The notes beneath the pieces are model-generated. The model made no database searches. It had not been told where the DNA came from and saw only the letters and a list, made by a program, of their open reading frames with translations. This document shows, piece after piece, positions 1 through 7,682 of a stretch of 17,444 nt of DNA (its first letter is position 1; every line of letters starts with the position of its first letter). The position numbers were made by a program, and so were the translations under genes. The stretch is from an uncultured Muribaculaceae bacterium. Its GTDB lineage: Bacteria > Bacteroidota > Bacteroidia > Bacteroidales > Muribaculaceae. Location: contig CAJUIJ010000040.1 of assembly GCA_910586175.1 (NCBI GenBank), positions 1-17,444 of the forward strand, given 5' to 3'.

Positions 1-83
1 CACCAGATAGCGCCACCCAACAAGAGGAGCACGCCCAAGAAGGCTCCGGCCACAATCATATCTTTCCTCGGTATCTTCAACAT
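1..83 (-). CDS. N-terminal fragment of a membrane protein, cut by the window edge
   Basis: Reading leftward from an ATG at 83-81, the minus strand gives 27 codons beginning MLKIPRKDMIVAG and running into a hydrophobic stretch (AFLGVLLLLGGAIW) before the window ends. This looks like a short basic cytoplasmic N-terminus followed by a first transmembrane helix or signal anchor. It lies 28 bases downstream of the stop of the membrane protein at 112-1914 on the same strand, so the two are probably co-transcribed. The product cannot be identified from 27 residues. The start is assigned because it is the first in-frame ATG after the upstream gene and gives a sensible positive-inside N-terminus. Confidence 0.6.
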   Translation of the reverse strand, partial: MLKIPRKDMIVAGAFLGVLLLLGGAIW

Positions 84-92
84 CAGACTATG

Positions 93-126
93 ATTTATCT
101 CTTATATAAATTTATCTCTTATATAA
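93..126. repeat. Perfect 17-bp tandem duplication over a stop codon
   Basis: The unit ATTTATCTCTTATATAA occurs twice with no spacer, at 93-109 and 110-126. The copy at 110-126 contains the last codons and the TAA stop (complement of 112-114) of the minus-strand membrane protein. The other copy lies just past the stop, in the short gap before the next gene. It reads as a slippage duplication of the gene end, leaving the protein intact. Confidence 0.9.
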
Positions 127-1914
127 CAAGAAATAGGGGTTGTCGGATATTAGCCGGTAATCTTTATCCCTTAAATAGTCATACACTATGCCCGATTTTT
201 CGGGCGAGTGATATATATTGTCGGCATGCTCACGACCATCACCATCTATCACATAACCGAGCACAAACCTGTCAGGTTTGCTAAGATTTACCTTACCGAG
301 AGTCTGAAATTTCAGCAACATCACATACTGCGGAGCAGCTGACTTGGCAAGCCATGCCCTCAGCTGCGTCGGGGTGAACTGTTCCGGCCAACTGCATCCC
401 AAGGCCGGCAGAGTGCCGGTGAGATAGTTTACCATAGGTCCGGAGCCATATACCATAAGCGTGTCTCCCTTGGCCACATACTTTCCCAATTCGGCAAACA
501 AGCCATCATAAAGCTCCGCATTTGCCTCGGAAGTGAGTATACCCCCGGTCTTGGGCACATCCATGCGCGAATCCATCTTAAGAACAGGGTCACTGTCGAA
601 ATATATGATGCCATTGCCCAACAAGCCAATGCTGAAAGCTGCGGCGATATAGAGCGAAAAGCCTACAACCACGGTGCGACCCGCACGGCCGCCTATATAA
701 GCATCAACAGCGCAGAGCGATGCCGGCAGCAAGAAACCAAGCAAGAGCGGCCCGGGTCCATACACCACACCGTCAGATCCGGCCGGCAGAAGCAACACCA
801 TAAACAAACCGCAAAGAGCCACGACACGCAGCCTGCGAAAGCCCTTCCCCGCGAGCTTCCAAGCCACCATAGAGCCACCTACGGCTACTGCGAACAACCA
901 TTGCATGGCGATATCGACACACCTGTCGCGACAAACCACAAAAGAGATGAAGCATGCACCAGTCACCACCGCAACAACCAAGCCCGCCACCACGCGCTGC
1001 GAAGAAGCACCAAGCCAGCGGCGGCGCACACAAGCCGCAGCAGCGAACACAAGTATAGCAAATATCAGGGCACGAACAGATATTCCCACCCACACCTTGA
1101 TATTAACAGATATGAGATGCTTCACCGAATGAATCGACTCACCACCTCCGGATCCACCCGCCTGCAGCATGCTAGTGGCAGAACTCACAAGGGCATCCCA
1201 ATGCCCGGCGACCAACGCAAAGAGAAAAACCGCAGCCACACCGGCACACCAGCCGCACAGCCACTCCCCCATGCGCCGGAGCACGAGCTTGGACCATCTG
1301 CGTCCACGTGCACAAAACGGAATAATAAGCACAAATAGAATGTCGATAAAATTGGGCAGACGGGAGAAAGCGTTCATGCCACACACTAAGCCCGAACAAA
1401 TCAAAAGCAACAAAAGCCCACCATCACGCCGGCCATCCCAAATCAGCTTATCCATACGCGCTATCGCCTTGACCAACAGCAGCAAAGATATGGAAGCGAG
1501 CAACAGCGTGGCCAAATCATAATTGAAAGTCAAAGTGCAACCCCAACTTCCTATGCCAATCAAGGCCACTCCGCAAATAGCGGGCAAGAACCTGCCTCTC
1601 CCCTTAATCAGCGACCACGCCATGCCGGCCACAGCCACGTTGACGAGCGCACCGGCTATGCGTATGCCGAGCAGCGAGCCACCCGAGAGTCGCAACAGAA
1701 GCCACCCCAACAAGCCATTCATGTAGTACATGAAATTATATTGCACAGACTCCGGATGCGAGAATATATTGTCATAGAAAGTCAGATAGAAGCCTGAATC
1801 GCAAAGTTCGAAGCCCCAGATTATCGAAGGAATCTGCACTAAGAATGACACGAGCAGAATCACCCACAATTTAAGTTTTTCGGTCAAGGTTATTTTCATT
1901 ATTGTAAATTTCAT
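112..1914 (-). CDS. Polytopic membrane protein, GT-C-like (candidate glycosyltransferase)
   Basis: This is a 600-residue protein with about ten or more hydrophobic helices from residue 15 to about 430, then a soluble C-terminal domain of about 170 residues. A first helix (WVILLVSFLVQIPSIIW) is followed by an external loop with acidic residues D39 and D48 (CDSGFYLTFYDN). A motif NYDLATLL lies at about 131-138. Acidic residues in the first periplasmic loop and a soluble tail are typical of GT-C enzymes of the PMT/ArnT type, which use lipid-linked sugars. I infer that class but cannot name a substrate. The start could be residue 1 (base 1914) or Met6 (base 1899); Met6 gives a more usual basic N-terminus. 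The gene ends inside a 17-bp tandem duplication and is probably co-transcribed with the partial membrane protein at 1-83. It diverges from gltX. Confidence 0.75.
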   Translation of the reverse strand: MKFTIMKITLTEKLKLWVILLVSFLVQIPSIIWGFELCDSGFYLTFYDNIFSHPESVQYNFMYYMNGLLGWLLLRLSGGSLLGIRIAGALVNVAVAGMAWSLIKGRGRFLPAICGVALIGIGSWGCTLTFNYDLATLLLASISLLLLVKAIARMDKLIWDGRRDGGLLLLLICSGLVCGMNAFSRLPNFIDILFVLIIPFCARGRRWSKLVLRRMGEWLCGWCAGVAAVFLFALVAGHWDALVSSATSMLQAGGSGGGESIHSVKHLISVNIKVWVGISVRALIFAILVFAAAACVRRRWLGASSQRVVAGLVVAVVTGACFISFVVCRDRCVDIAMQWLFAVAVGGSMVAWKLAGKGFRRLRVVALCGLFMVLLLPAGSDGVVYGPGPLLLGFLLPASLCAVDAYIGGRAGRTVVVGFSLYIAAAFSIGLLGNGIIYFDSDPVLKMDSRMDVPKTGGILTSEANAELYDGLFAELGKYVAKGDTLMVYGSGPMVNYLTGTLPALGCSWPEQFTPTQLRAWLAKSAAPQYVMLLKFQTLGKVNLSKPDRFVLGYVIDGDGREHADNIYHSPEKSGIVYDYLRDKDYRLISDNPYFLLYKR

Positions 1915-1957
1915 GTGTTCGCATCTTCGGCGAGAAGAGCGGCTGAGAAGATATGTG

Positions 1958-1988
1958 CAAAATTAATAAATTTTGTTGAATGCTGAAA
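1958..1988 (-). promoter_or_regulatory. Candidate Bacteroidetes promoter for the membrane protein gene
   Basis: On the minus strand a TAATTTTG element (complement of 1958-1965) matches the Bacteroidetes -7 consensus TAnnTTTG. Nineteen bases upstream the -33 position reads TTTC rather than TTTG (complement of 1985-1988), inside a T-rich run. Transcription would begin near 1951 and give a leader of roughly 37 bases. The -7 match is exact and the -33 match is weak. Confidence 0.5.
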
Positions 1989-2002
1989 AATAGTTAATTT
2001 TG
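1972..2002 (+). promoter_or_regulatory. Bacteroidetes-type promoter for gltX and probably downstream genes
   Basis: TTTG at 1972-1975 and TAATTTTG at 1995-2002 are separated by exactly 19 bases. This matches the primary sigma-factor promoter pattern of Bacteroidetes (TTTG, 19-21 bases, TAnnTTTG). The predicted start near 2008-2010 leaves a leader of only about 15 bases before the gltX ATG at 2025. No comparable promoter is seen between gltX and the first porU-like gene, so this site may drive a long transcript. Confidence 0.75.
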
Positions 2003-2024
2003 TGGCAAAATAACAACACAAGAA

Positions 2025-3545
2025 ATGGAACGTAAAGTAAGAGTAAGATTTGCGCCGTCGCCCACAGGCCCGCTTCATATCGGAGGGGTACGCACGGCGT
2101 TGTATAACTACATATTCGCACGCGCCAACGGCGGCGACATGATACTCCGCATAGAAGACACCGACAGCCACCGCTTTGTGCCCGGGGCAGAGGAATATAT
2201 CAACGAAGCCTTGGCATGGCTCGGCATCGGCATAGATGAGGGAGTGCGCGAGGGAGGTGCCTACGGGCCATACAAGCAGTCAGAACGCCGCGACATATAT
2301 CGCGAGCATGTGAAGCAACTGCTCGACAACGGCAAGGCCTACATCGCCTTCGACACACCCGAAGAGCTTGAGGCTGCCCGCAAGGAGACACCCAACTTCC
2401 AGTATGACGCATCGACCAGAGGAGGCATGAGCAATTCGCTGACCCTCGGCGAGGAGGAGACACGCCGCCGCATCGAGGCCGGCGACCAGTATGTGGTGCG
2501 CTTCCTCATAGAGCCGGGCCGTGAGGTCAAGGTGAACGACCGGATCCGCGGCGAGGTGATAATCAACTCATCGATACTCGACGACAAAGTGCTCTACAAG
2601 AGCGCCGACGACCTCCCCACATATCACTTGGCCAACATCGTGGATGACCACCTCATGGAGGTCAGCCACGTGATTAGAGGAGAAGAATGGCTACCATCGG
2701 CACCGCTGCACGTGCTTCTCTACGAAGCCTTCGGCTGGGCAGACACCATGCCCGAGTTCGTGCACCTGCCGCTTCTGCTCAAGCCCGTGGGGAATGGCAA
2801 GCTATCAAAGCGCGACGGCGACAAACTCGGCTTCCCCGTGTTTCCGCTCGAATGGCACGACCCCAAGAACGGCGAGACATCATCGGGCTATCGTGAGCAA
2901 GGCTACCTGCCCGAGGCTGTGGTAAACTTCCTCGCCCTGCTCGGCTGGAACCCCGGCGATGACTCCGAGCTTATGACCATGCAGCAGCTCATCGACAAAT
3001 TCTCGTTTGAGCACTGCTCCAAGTCGGGCGCGAAATTCGACTACAAGAAAGGTCTTTGGTTCAACCACGAATATCTCGCACAGAAAAGCGACGAAGACTT
3101 GGCTGCACTCTTCATGCCGATACTCGAAGCGAAAGGAATCAGCGGTTTCACTCCTGAATATGTAGCCAAGGCCGTGGGGATGGTGAAAGGCCGTGCCAAC
3201 CTTGTAGGCGACCTTTGGGAGCAGGGCGACTTCTTCTTCAAGGCCCCCGAGACATATGCCGAGAAAGATGTGCGCAAACGCTGGAGCGAAGATACTCCGC
3301 GCATCATGGAAGAGCTTATAGGCGTGCTCGAAAGCATCGACGACATGACATCGGCCAACGCTGAGAAAATCGTGCTCGACTGGATCGCTTCCAAAGGCTA
3401 CCACTTGGGCAATGTGATGAATGCCTTCCGCCTCGCAGTGGTGGGAGCATGCAGAGGTCCGCACATGTTTGACATAACAGAACTTATGCCCAAAGAGGAG
3501 GTGACAGCACGCATACGCAAAGCCATAGCCACAATCAACGCATAA
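2025..3545 (+). CDS. gltX: Glutamyl-tRNA synthetase
   Basis: GltX attaches glutamate to tRNA-Glu in the cytoplasm using ATP. The 506-residue product has the usual length and begins with the class I synthetase signature FAPSPTGPLHIGG, in which the HIGH-equivalent HIGG is residues 18-21. The second ATP-binding motif (KMSKS-equivalent) is KLSKR at 259-263, after LLLKPVGNG. The conserved LRIEDTD segment near 41-47 is also present. The C-terminal third is the helical anticodon-binding region. The ATG at 2025 gives the standard MERKVRVRFAPSPTG start and lies 15 bases below the predicted transcription start. No terminator is visible after the stop. A 73-base leader with a long-range inverted repeat separates gltX from the first porU-like gene, so read-through into the secretion genes is plausible. 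Confidence 0.97.
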   Translation: MERKVRVRFAPSPTGPLHIGGVRTALYNYIFARANGGDMILRIEDTDSHRFVPGAEEYINEALAWLGIGIDEGVREGGAYGPYKQSERRDIYREHVKQLLDNGKAYIAFDTPEELEAARKETPNFQYDASTRGGMSNSLTLGEEETRRRIEAGDQYVVRFLIEPGREVKVNDRIRGEVIINSSILDDKVLYKSADDLPTYHLANIVDDHLMEVSHVIRGEEWLPSAPLHVLLYEAFGWADTMPEFVHLPLLLKPVGNGKLSKRDGDKLGFPVFPLEWHDPKNGETSSGYREQGYLPEAVVNFLALLGWNPGDDSELMTMQQLIDKFSFEHCSKSGAKFDYKKGLWFNHEYLAQKSDEDLAALFMPILEAKGISGFTPEYVAKAVGMVKGRANLVGDLWEQGDFFFKAPETYAEKDVRKRWSEDTPRIMEELIGVLESIDDMTSANAEKIVLDWIASKGYHLGNVMNAFRLAVVGACRGPHMFDITELMPKEEVTARIRKAIATINA

Positions 3546-3552
3546 ACACAAT

Positions 3553-3620
3553 ATTCAGAGCGTCAAACACGTTAGTGAAATAGGGTAGTCATATGCGCCC
3601 CTAAGTAACCAGCTCTGAAT
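3553..3620 (+). promoter_or_regulatory. Structured leader with 9-bp inverted repeat covering the porU-1 start
   Basis: ATTCAGAGC (3553-3561) is perfectly complementary to GCTCTGAAT (3612-3620), whose last two bases are the first two of the porU-1 ATG. Inside the closing stem, CAC-GTTA-GTG (3568-3577) can form a small hairpin, and TAGGG (3581-3585) can pair with CCCTA (3599-3603), giving a three-way junction. The hairpin loop GTTA (3571-3574) is also complementary to TAAC (3606-3609), so a pseudoknot is possible. No T-run follows, so this is not a typical terminator. A fold that hides the start codon suggests translational control, but no known riboswitch class was recognised. Confidence 0.5.
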
Positions 3621-6600
3621 GAACATAACCAAGCACAACATGACAATACTGATGCTGTCGGCAGCACTCCTGCCGGCAGCATCTTCATATGCACTCGATG
3701 CTTCGCACTATGCCGACAATTCAGCACTTGCCACCGGCAAATGGGCGAAAGTAAGCGTATCGGGGGCAGGAATGCAACTCATCACCGACACACAGCTCCG
3801 CGCCATGGGATTTGATGATCCGGGCAAAGTGCATGTATACGGCACCGGCGGCCGCCAGCTCACATATGGCCTGACCACCGCCAATGCAGACGACTTGCCG
3901 TTGCTGCCGAGCGTGCGCACGCAGAAAGGTATAGTGTTTTTCGCCACCGACCAAGTGACATGGACACGCCGCAGCAGTGCATCCACGACCCCTTACTCTC
4001 ACACAATGCACGAATACAGCGACGAGACCTTCTACTTCTTGAGCGACCGTGACATCACGCCGGCCGAAATGCAGAAGACAGGAGTGGCCGTGACCGGCAA
4101 CGGTGCGGCAGTCACGACATTTGCCGAGCGTCTGCTCCACGAGAGCGAGCTGGAGACAGCCGGCGATTTCGGTTCGCAGGTATGGGGTGAGGATTTCAGG
4201 TCGAAAAAATCGCAGACATTCTCGTTCGCGCTCCCCGACATGGCCGACAACAAAGTGTCGCTCTCCGTGCGCTTCGCCGCAAAGTCCATAGGAGGCAAGT
4301 CATCGATTATATTGACGGCCAACGGTTCGCGTCTCCCCTCCACTACAAGCGACAACATATCGTCGACAGCAGAGACAGAACATCTCGGCAACGTGACGCA
4401 GACCTACAAGAAAGTTGAAGGTATAGATGGCAAACTTGACCTCGGCATAGATTTCAGTTACTCCGGCACACTCTACAAGGCACGCCTTGACTTCATCGAG
4501 GTCTTCTACAACCGCCAGCTCAAGCTTAACAAAGGAGAAATATACTTCTATCTCGACGTGCATCCCGCCGAGCATATAGAGATATCCGGATGCAGCGCAT
4601 CGACCAAGCTCTGGGATGTGACTGACCCTGCCCACCCCACCGAGGTGGATTTCAACCTCAGTGGAGATAAGGCGCGTTTCTGCCTCACAAGCAGCGGCAA
4701 GCGCGAGTTCGTGGCATTCGACCCCGAGAGCATATCAAGAGGCGTGAAGCCCGGCAGCGCAGTGGCCAATCAGGATATACACGGACTTGAAGTGCCCGAC
4801 ATGGTGATTATAACACATGCCGCATACCGTGAGGGAGCAGAGAAGATTGCAGCCCTTCACAAGGAGCATGACGGCATGTTGGTGCATGTGGTGGAAGCAG
4901 ACAAGGTATACAACGAGTTCAGCGGAGGCAAACGGGACATGGGGGCATTCAGGAGAATGCTCAAGATGTGGCATGACCGCGGACTCGCTTCAGAAGGACG
5001 CAAGATCAAATACGCACTTCTGATGGGAAAAGCCATAAACGACAACAAGCAGGTCAACAGCGAAAACAAGAACCTGAGCTTCACACCCATGCCGATATGG
5101 GAAGCGAATACGGGCATGAAAGAGGAAGAGGCATACTGCAACGACTCCTGGATCGGAATGCTCGACGACGTGCAAGATGCTGCCTTCTCGATGACCACTG
5201 CCAAGATGCACGTGGCGGTAGGCCGCATACCTTGCGCATCCTCTACAGAGGCACTCACCGCAGCAAACAAGATAGAGGAATATCTGAAAGAACCGCAATA
5301 TGGCGACTGGCGCAACAAGGTGATGATAATAGCCGACGATGAAGATGGCGGCACACATCTTACCCAAGCTGAGAGAGTACACACGGCGATGATTGCAAGC
5401 GGCAACAACGATGGTGCCAACCGCCTCTACGACAAAGTTTATCTCGACTCATACAATCGCGTCATGAGCTCGGTTGGAGCCACATATCCGCAGGCCAAGG
5501 CCCGGATGCTCAACAATTTTGAGGAGGGAGTGGCGATGACCAACTACATAGGACATGCCAGCGCACGAGGCTGGGGACACGAACACCTTTTGGAATGGCC
5601 CGATCTAACCTCGCTTACCAACAAGAAGCTCACCTTCATATATGCGTCGACATGTAGTTTTGCCGACATTGACAAGAAGGAGGAGAGCGGAGCCGAGAAT
5701 ATGCTGTTGAATCCGGAAGGTGGCGTAATCGGTATCATATCTGCCACAAGGTCGGTCTACATAGCATCAAACGGCACACTCAACGAGTTGACTATGTCAG
5801 GACTCTTCAACCATGACGAAGATGGAGGCCCACTACGCTGGGGCGACATATTTGTGTATGGACAGAACAATATAAACGACTCCAACTCATTGCGCTACAT
5901 ATATTTGGGCGACCCGGCTATCAGAATACCCGGAGGCAGCCGTCGTGTGCACATCACAGCAATCAACGGCCAAGAGACAAACGGCGGCATGCTGCCTGAA
6001 ATCGAGGCTATGAGCTCAGTGGAAATCGAGGGAGAAATACTCAATCAGGATGGCAGCCTTGCCACCGACTTCAACGGCAATGTGGAGTTTCAGCTCTACG
6101 ACGGCGAACGCGTTATAACCACCTATGGCCATGGAGCCGGGGCAGTCATGAATTACAACGACCGCGACAAGCGACTCTCACTGACAAGCACCTCCGTAAA
6201 GGGAGGCAAATGGAGCGCGACGCTCCGCGTACCCCCCGAGATACAGAACCTGTATACCACTGCACTGATAAGCAGCTATGCCTGGAGCGACACCGGCAAG
6301 GAGGCCAACGGCAGCTATACCGATTTCTACGTATACGGCTTCAACGAGAGCAGCACCGACACTAAAGGTCCGGATATCGAGGCCTTCTACGTAAACAGCC
6401 CGCACTTGGGCGACGGAGCACTGGTGCCGTCCAACATGATAGTATTTGCAAGGCTACGAGACGAGTCGGGCATCAACGTGTCGGAGTCGGGCATAGGACA
6501 TTCGCTGACACTCTGTATTGACGGCAAAGATTACATAGACGGGTTAGGGGCATACTACACACAAGATGTGAAAGACCCGAACCTCGGCACGATAACCTTC

Positions 6601-7035
6601 CCGCTCAACGATGTGCAGCCCGGGCGACACACCCTCACGCTCACAGCATGGGACAATGCCAACAACGTGTCGAAAGCAGAGGTCAACATACAGGTGGGTG
6701 CATCGCTCGAGCCGCAGATACTCGACATCACAGCAAGCCAGAACATGGCCACCGCGTCGGTCGACTTCCTTATCTCGATAGACCGTCCCAACTCATCGAT
6801 GGAGTGCAAGGTGTCGATATTCGACCTCAACGGTCGCCGCATCCGTGACTTGGAAGAGACCTTGGTGTCAGACATGGAGAGTATGCTCAGCACCACGTGG
6901 GACCTTTGCGACGACGGAGGCAACCGGGTGCCACGCGGCATCTACATCTATCGTGCCACACTCGAGACACCCGACGGAATGTATTCATCAAAGTCAAAGA
7001 AACTTGCCGTGTCGGCCGCCCAGACAGCACAATGA
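3619..7035 (+). CDS. porU: PorU-like type IX secretion C25 cysteine protease (paralogue 1)
   Basis: PorU is the cell-surface sortase-like protease of the type IX secretion system. It removes the C-terminal signal from cargo and promotes cargo attachment. This product has 1,138 residues, close to Porphyromonas PorU. A signal peptide spans about 1-26, ending near SSYALD. An N-terminal beta region follows (LATGKWAKVSVSGAG). The gingipain C25 domain runs from about 394 (DMVIITHA) to about 770 (LGDPAIRIP). The catalytic pair is visible: His646 in YIGHASARGWGHE and Cys679 in STCSFADID, 33 residues apart as in gingipains. The end carries an FlgD/sorting-domain-like Ig fold (IFDLNGRRI, then RGIYIYRA). 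The ATG at 3619 keeps a basic residue before the hydrophobic core; Met8 (3640) is an alternative start. The stop overlaps the rex start by four bases (ATGA). Compared with the second copy, its active site is nearer to classical PorU. Confidence 0.9.
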   Translation: MNITKHNMTILMLSAALLPAASSYALDASHYADNSALATGKWAKVSVSGAGMQLITDTQLRAMGFDDPGKVHVYGTGGRQLTYGLTTANADDLPLLPSVRTQKGIVFFATDQVTWTRRSSASTTPYSHTMHEYSDETFYFLSDRDITPAEMQKTGVAVTGNGAAVTTFAERLLHESELETAGDFGSQVWGEDFRSKKSQTFSFALPDMADNKVSLSVRFAAKSIGGKSSIILTANGSRLPSTTSDNISSTAETEHLGNVTQTYKKVEGIDGKLDLGIDFSYSGTLYKARLDFIEVFYNRQLKLNKGEIYFYLDVHPAEHIEISGCSASTKLWDVTDPAHPTEVDFNLSGDKARFCLTSSGKREFVAFDPESISRGVKPGSAVANQDIHGLEVPDMVIITHAAYREGAEKIAALHKEHDGMLVHVVEADKVYNEFSGGKRDMGAFRRMLKMWHDRGLASEGRKIKYALLMGKAINDNKQVNSENKNLSFTPMPIWEANTGMKEEEAYCNDSWIGMLDDVQDAAFSMTTAKMHVAVGRIPCASSTEALTAANKIEEYLKEPQYGDWRNKVMIIADDEDGGTHLTQAERVHTAMIASGNNDGANRLYDKVYLDSYNRVMSSVGATYPQAKARMLNNFEEGVAMTNYIGHASARGWGHEHLLEWPDLTSLTNKKLTFIYASTCSFADIDKKEESGAENMLLNPEGGVIGIISATRSVYIASNGTLNELTMSGLFNHDEDGGPLRWGDIFVYGQNNINDSNSLRYIYLGDPAIRIPGGSRRVHITAINGQETNGGMLPEIEAMSSVEIEGEILNQDGSLATDFNGNVEFQLYDGERVITTYGHGAGAVMNYNDRDKRLSLTSTSVKGGKWSATLRVPPEIQNLYTTALISSYAWSDTGKEANGSYTDFYVYGFNESSTDTKGPDIEAFYVNSPHLGDGALVPSNMIVFARLRDESGINVSESGIGHSLTLCIDGKDYIDGLGAYYTQDVKDPNLGTITFPLNDVQPGRHTLTLTAWDNANNVSKAEVNIQVGASLEPQILDITASQNMATASVDFLISIDRPNSSMECKVSIFDLNGRRIRDLEETLVSDMESMLSTTWDLCDDGGNRVPRGIYIYRATLETPDGMYSSKSKKLAVSAAQTAQ

Positions 7036-7682
7036 ATCCGCTTCACAACATCATCTTGCCGGAGCCGACGCTGAGACGTCTGCCCTGGTATCTGGCTTAT
7101 GTCGAAATATTGCGCGGCAAAAAAGTGCGTCACGTCTCTTCAACGCGCATATCGAGGGCACTCAGTGTAGATGCGTCGCAGATAGCTAAAGACCTGTCGT
7201 TCTTAGGAGTGAAAGGGCGCACACGCATCGGCTATGAGGTAGATGCACTGGCCACCGCGCTGAGCGACTTCCTCGGGTTCTCGCATAGCCATAAGGCTTA
7301 TGTGATCGGAGCCGGCAGCCTCGGATTGGCATTGATACGCGACTCCGGTCTATCTAACTACGGACTTGAGATAGTGGCAGGCTTCGATGTGAACCACTCG
7401 ATAATAGGCCATCGCGAAGAGGGTGTAGAGATCATGCACATAGACCGCATCTACGAGACCATGGCCACCAATCCGGCCGAAATCGCGATATTGACCGTAC
7501 CTGCCGAAGTGGCACAGGAATCCGCTGACATCGCCGTAGGCGCCGGCATCAAGGCAATATGGAATTTCACCCCTTACCGCGTCAAGGTGGCAGAGGGGGT
7601 AGTCATGGCCAACACCTCTATTTATGCGCATCTCGCGTTAATTTACACCCGACTTCACACACTTGGAAACGACAATCTATGA
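7032..7682 (+). CDS. rex: Redox-sensing transcriptional repressor Rex
   Basis: Rex is a homodimeric repressor that binds DNA when the NADH/NAD+ ratio is low and is released by NADH, controlling fermentative and respiratory genes. The 216-residue product has an N-terminal winged-helix domain (about 10-80), including LRRLPWYLAYVEIL, the recognition region SSTRISRALSVDASQIAKDLS, and GRTRIGYEV. A Rossmann domain follows, with dinucleotide loop GAGSLG at 93-98 and AGFDVN at 116-121. The domain-swapping C-terminal helix contains NTSIYAHLA. The start is the ATG at 7032, which overlaps the porU-1 stop as ATGA; a longer open frame upstream only shadows porU-1. The FAH-like gene follows with another ATGA overlap. 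Finding rex inside a secretion operon, translationally coupled on both sides, is unusual and suggests redox-linked expression. Confidence 0.95.
   Translation: MNPLHNIILPEPTLRRLPWYLAYVEILRGKKVRHVSSTRISRALSVDASQIAKDLSFLGVKGRTRIGYEVDALATALSDFLGFSHSHKAYVIGAGSLGLALIRDSGLSNYGLEIVAGFDVNHSIIGHREEGVEIMHIDRIYETMATNPAEIAILTVPAEVAQESADIAVGAGIKAIWNFTPYRVKVAEGVVMANTSIYAHLALIYTRLHTLGNDNL

Noticed and set aside
1911..2171. Minus-strand open frame across the gltX start
   Set aside because: It crosses both promoters and the gltX coding start, and its product shows no recognisable features.
3546..3618. Intrinsic terminator after gltX
   Set aside because: The inverted repeat arms are 50 bases apart and no T-run follows the second arm.
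3553..3620. tRNA-like reading of the porU-1 leader
   Set aside because: The length and closing stem are tRNA-like, but there is no GG D-loop, no TTCGA T-loop and no sensible anticodon arm.
6897..7031. Longer open frame extending rex upstream
   Set aside because: These codons lie wholly inside porU-1, and the residues before MNPLHN do not resemble Rex; the ATGA overlap at 7032 is the natural start.
7559..7678. Longer open frame extending the FAH-like gene upstream
   Set aside because: It runs inside rex, and the added residues have no FAH character. MKIF at 7679 matches the usual family opening and the coupling pattern.
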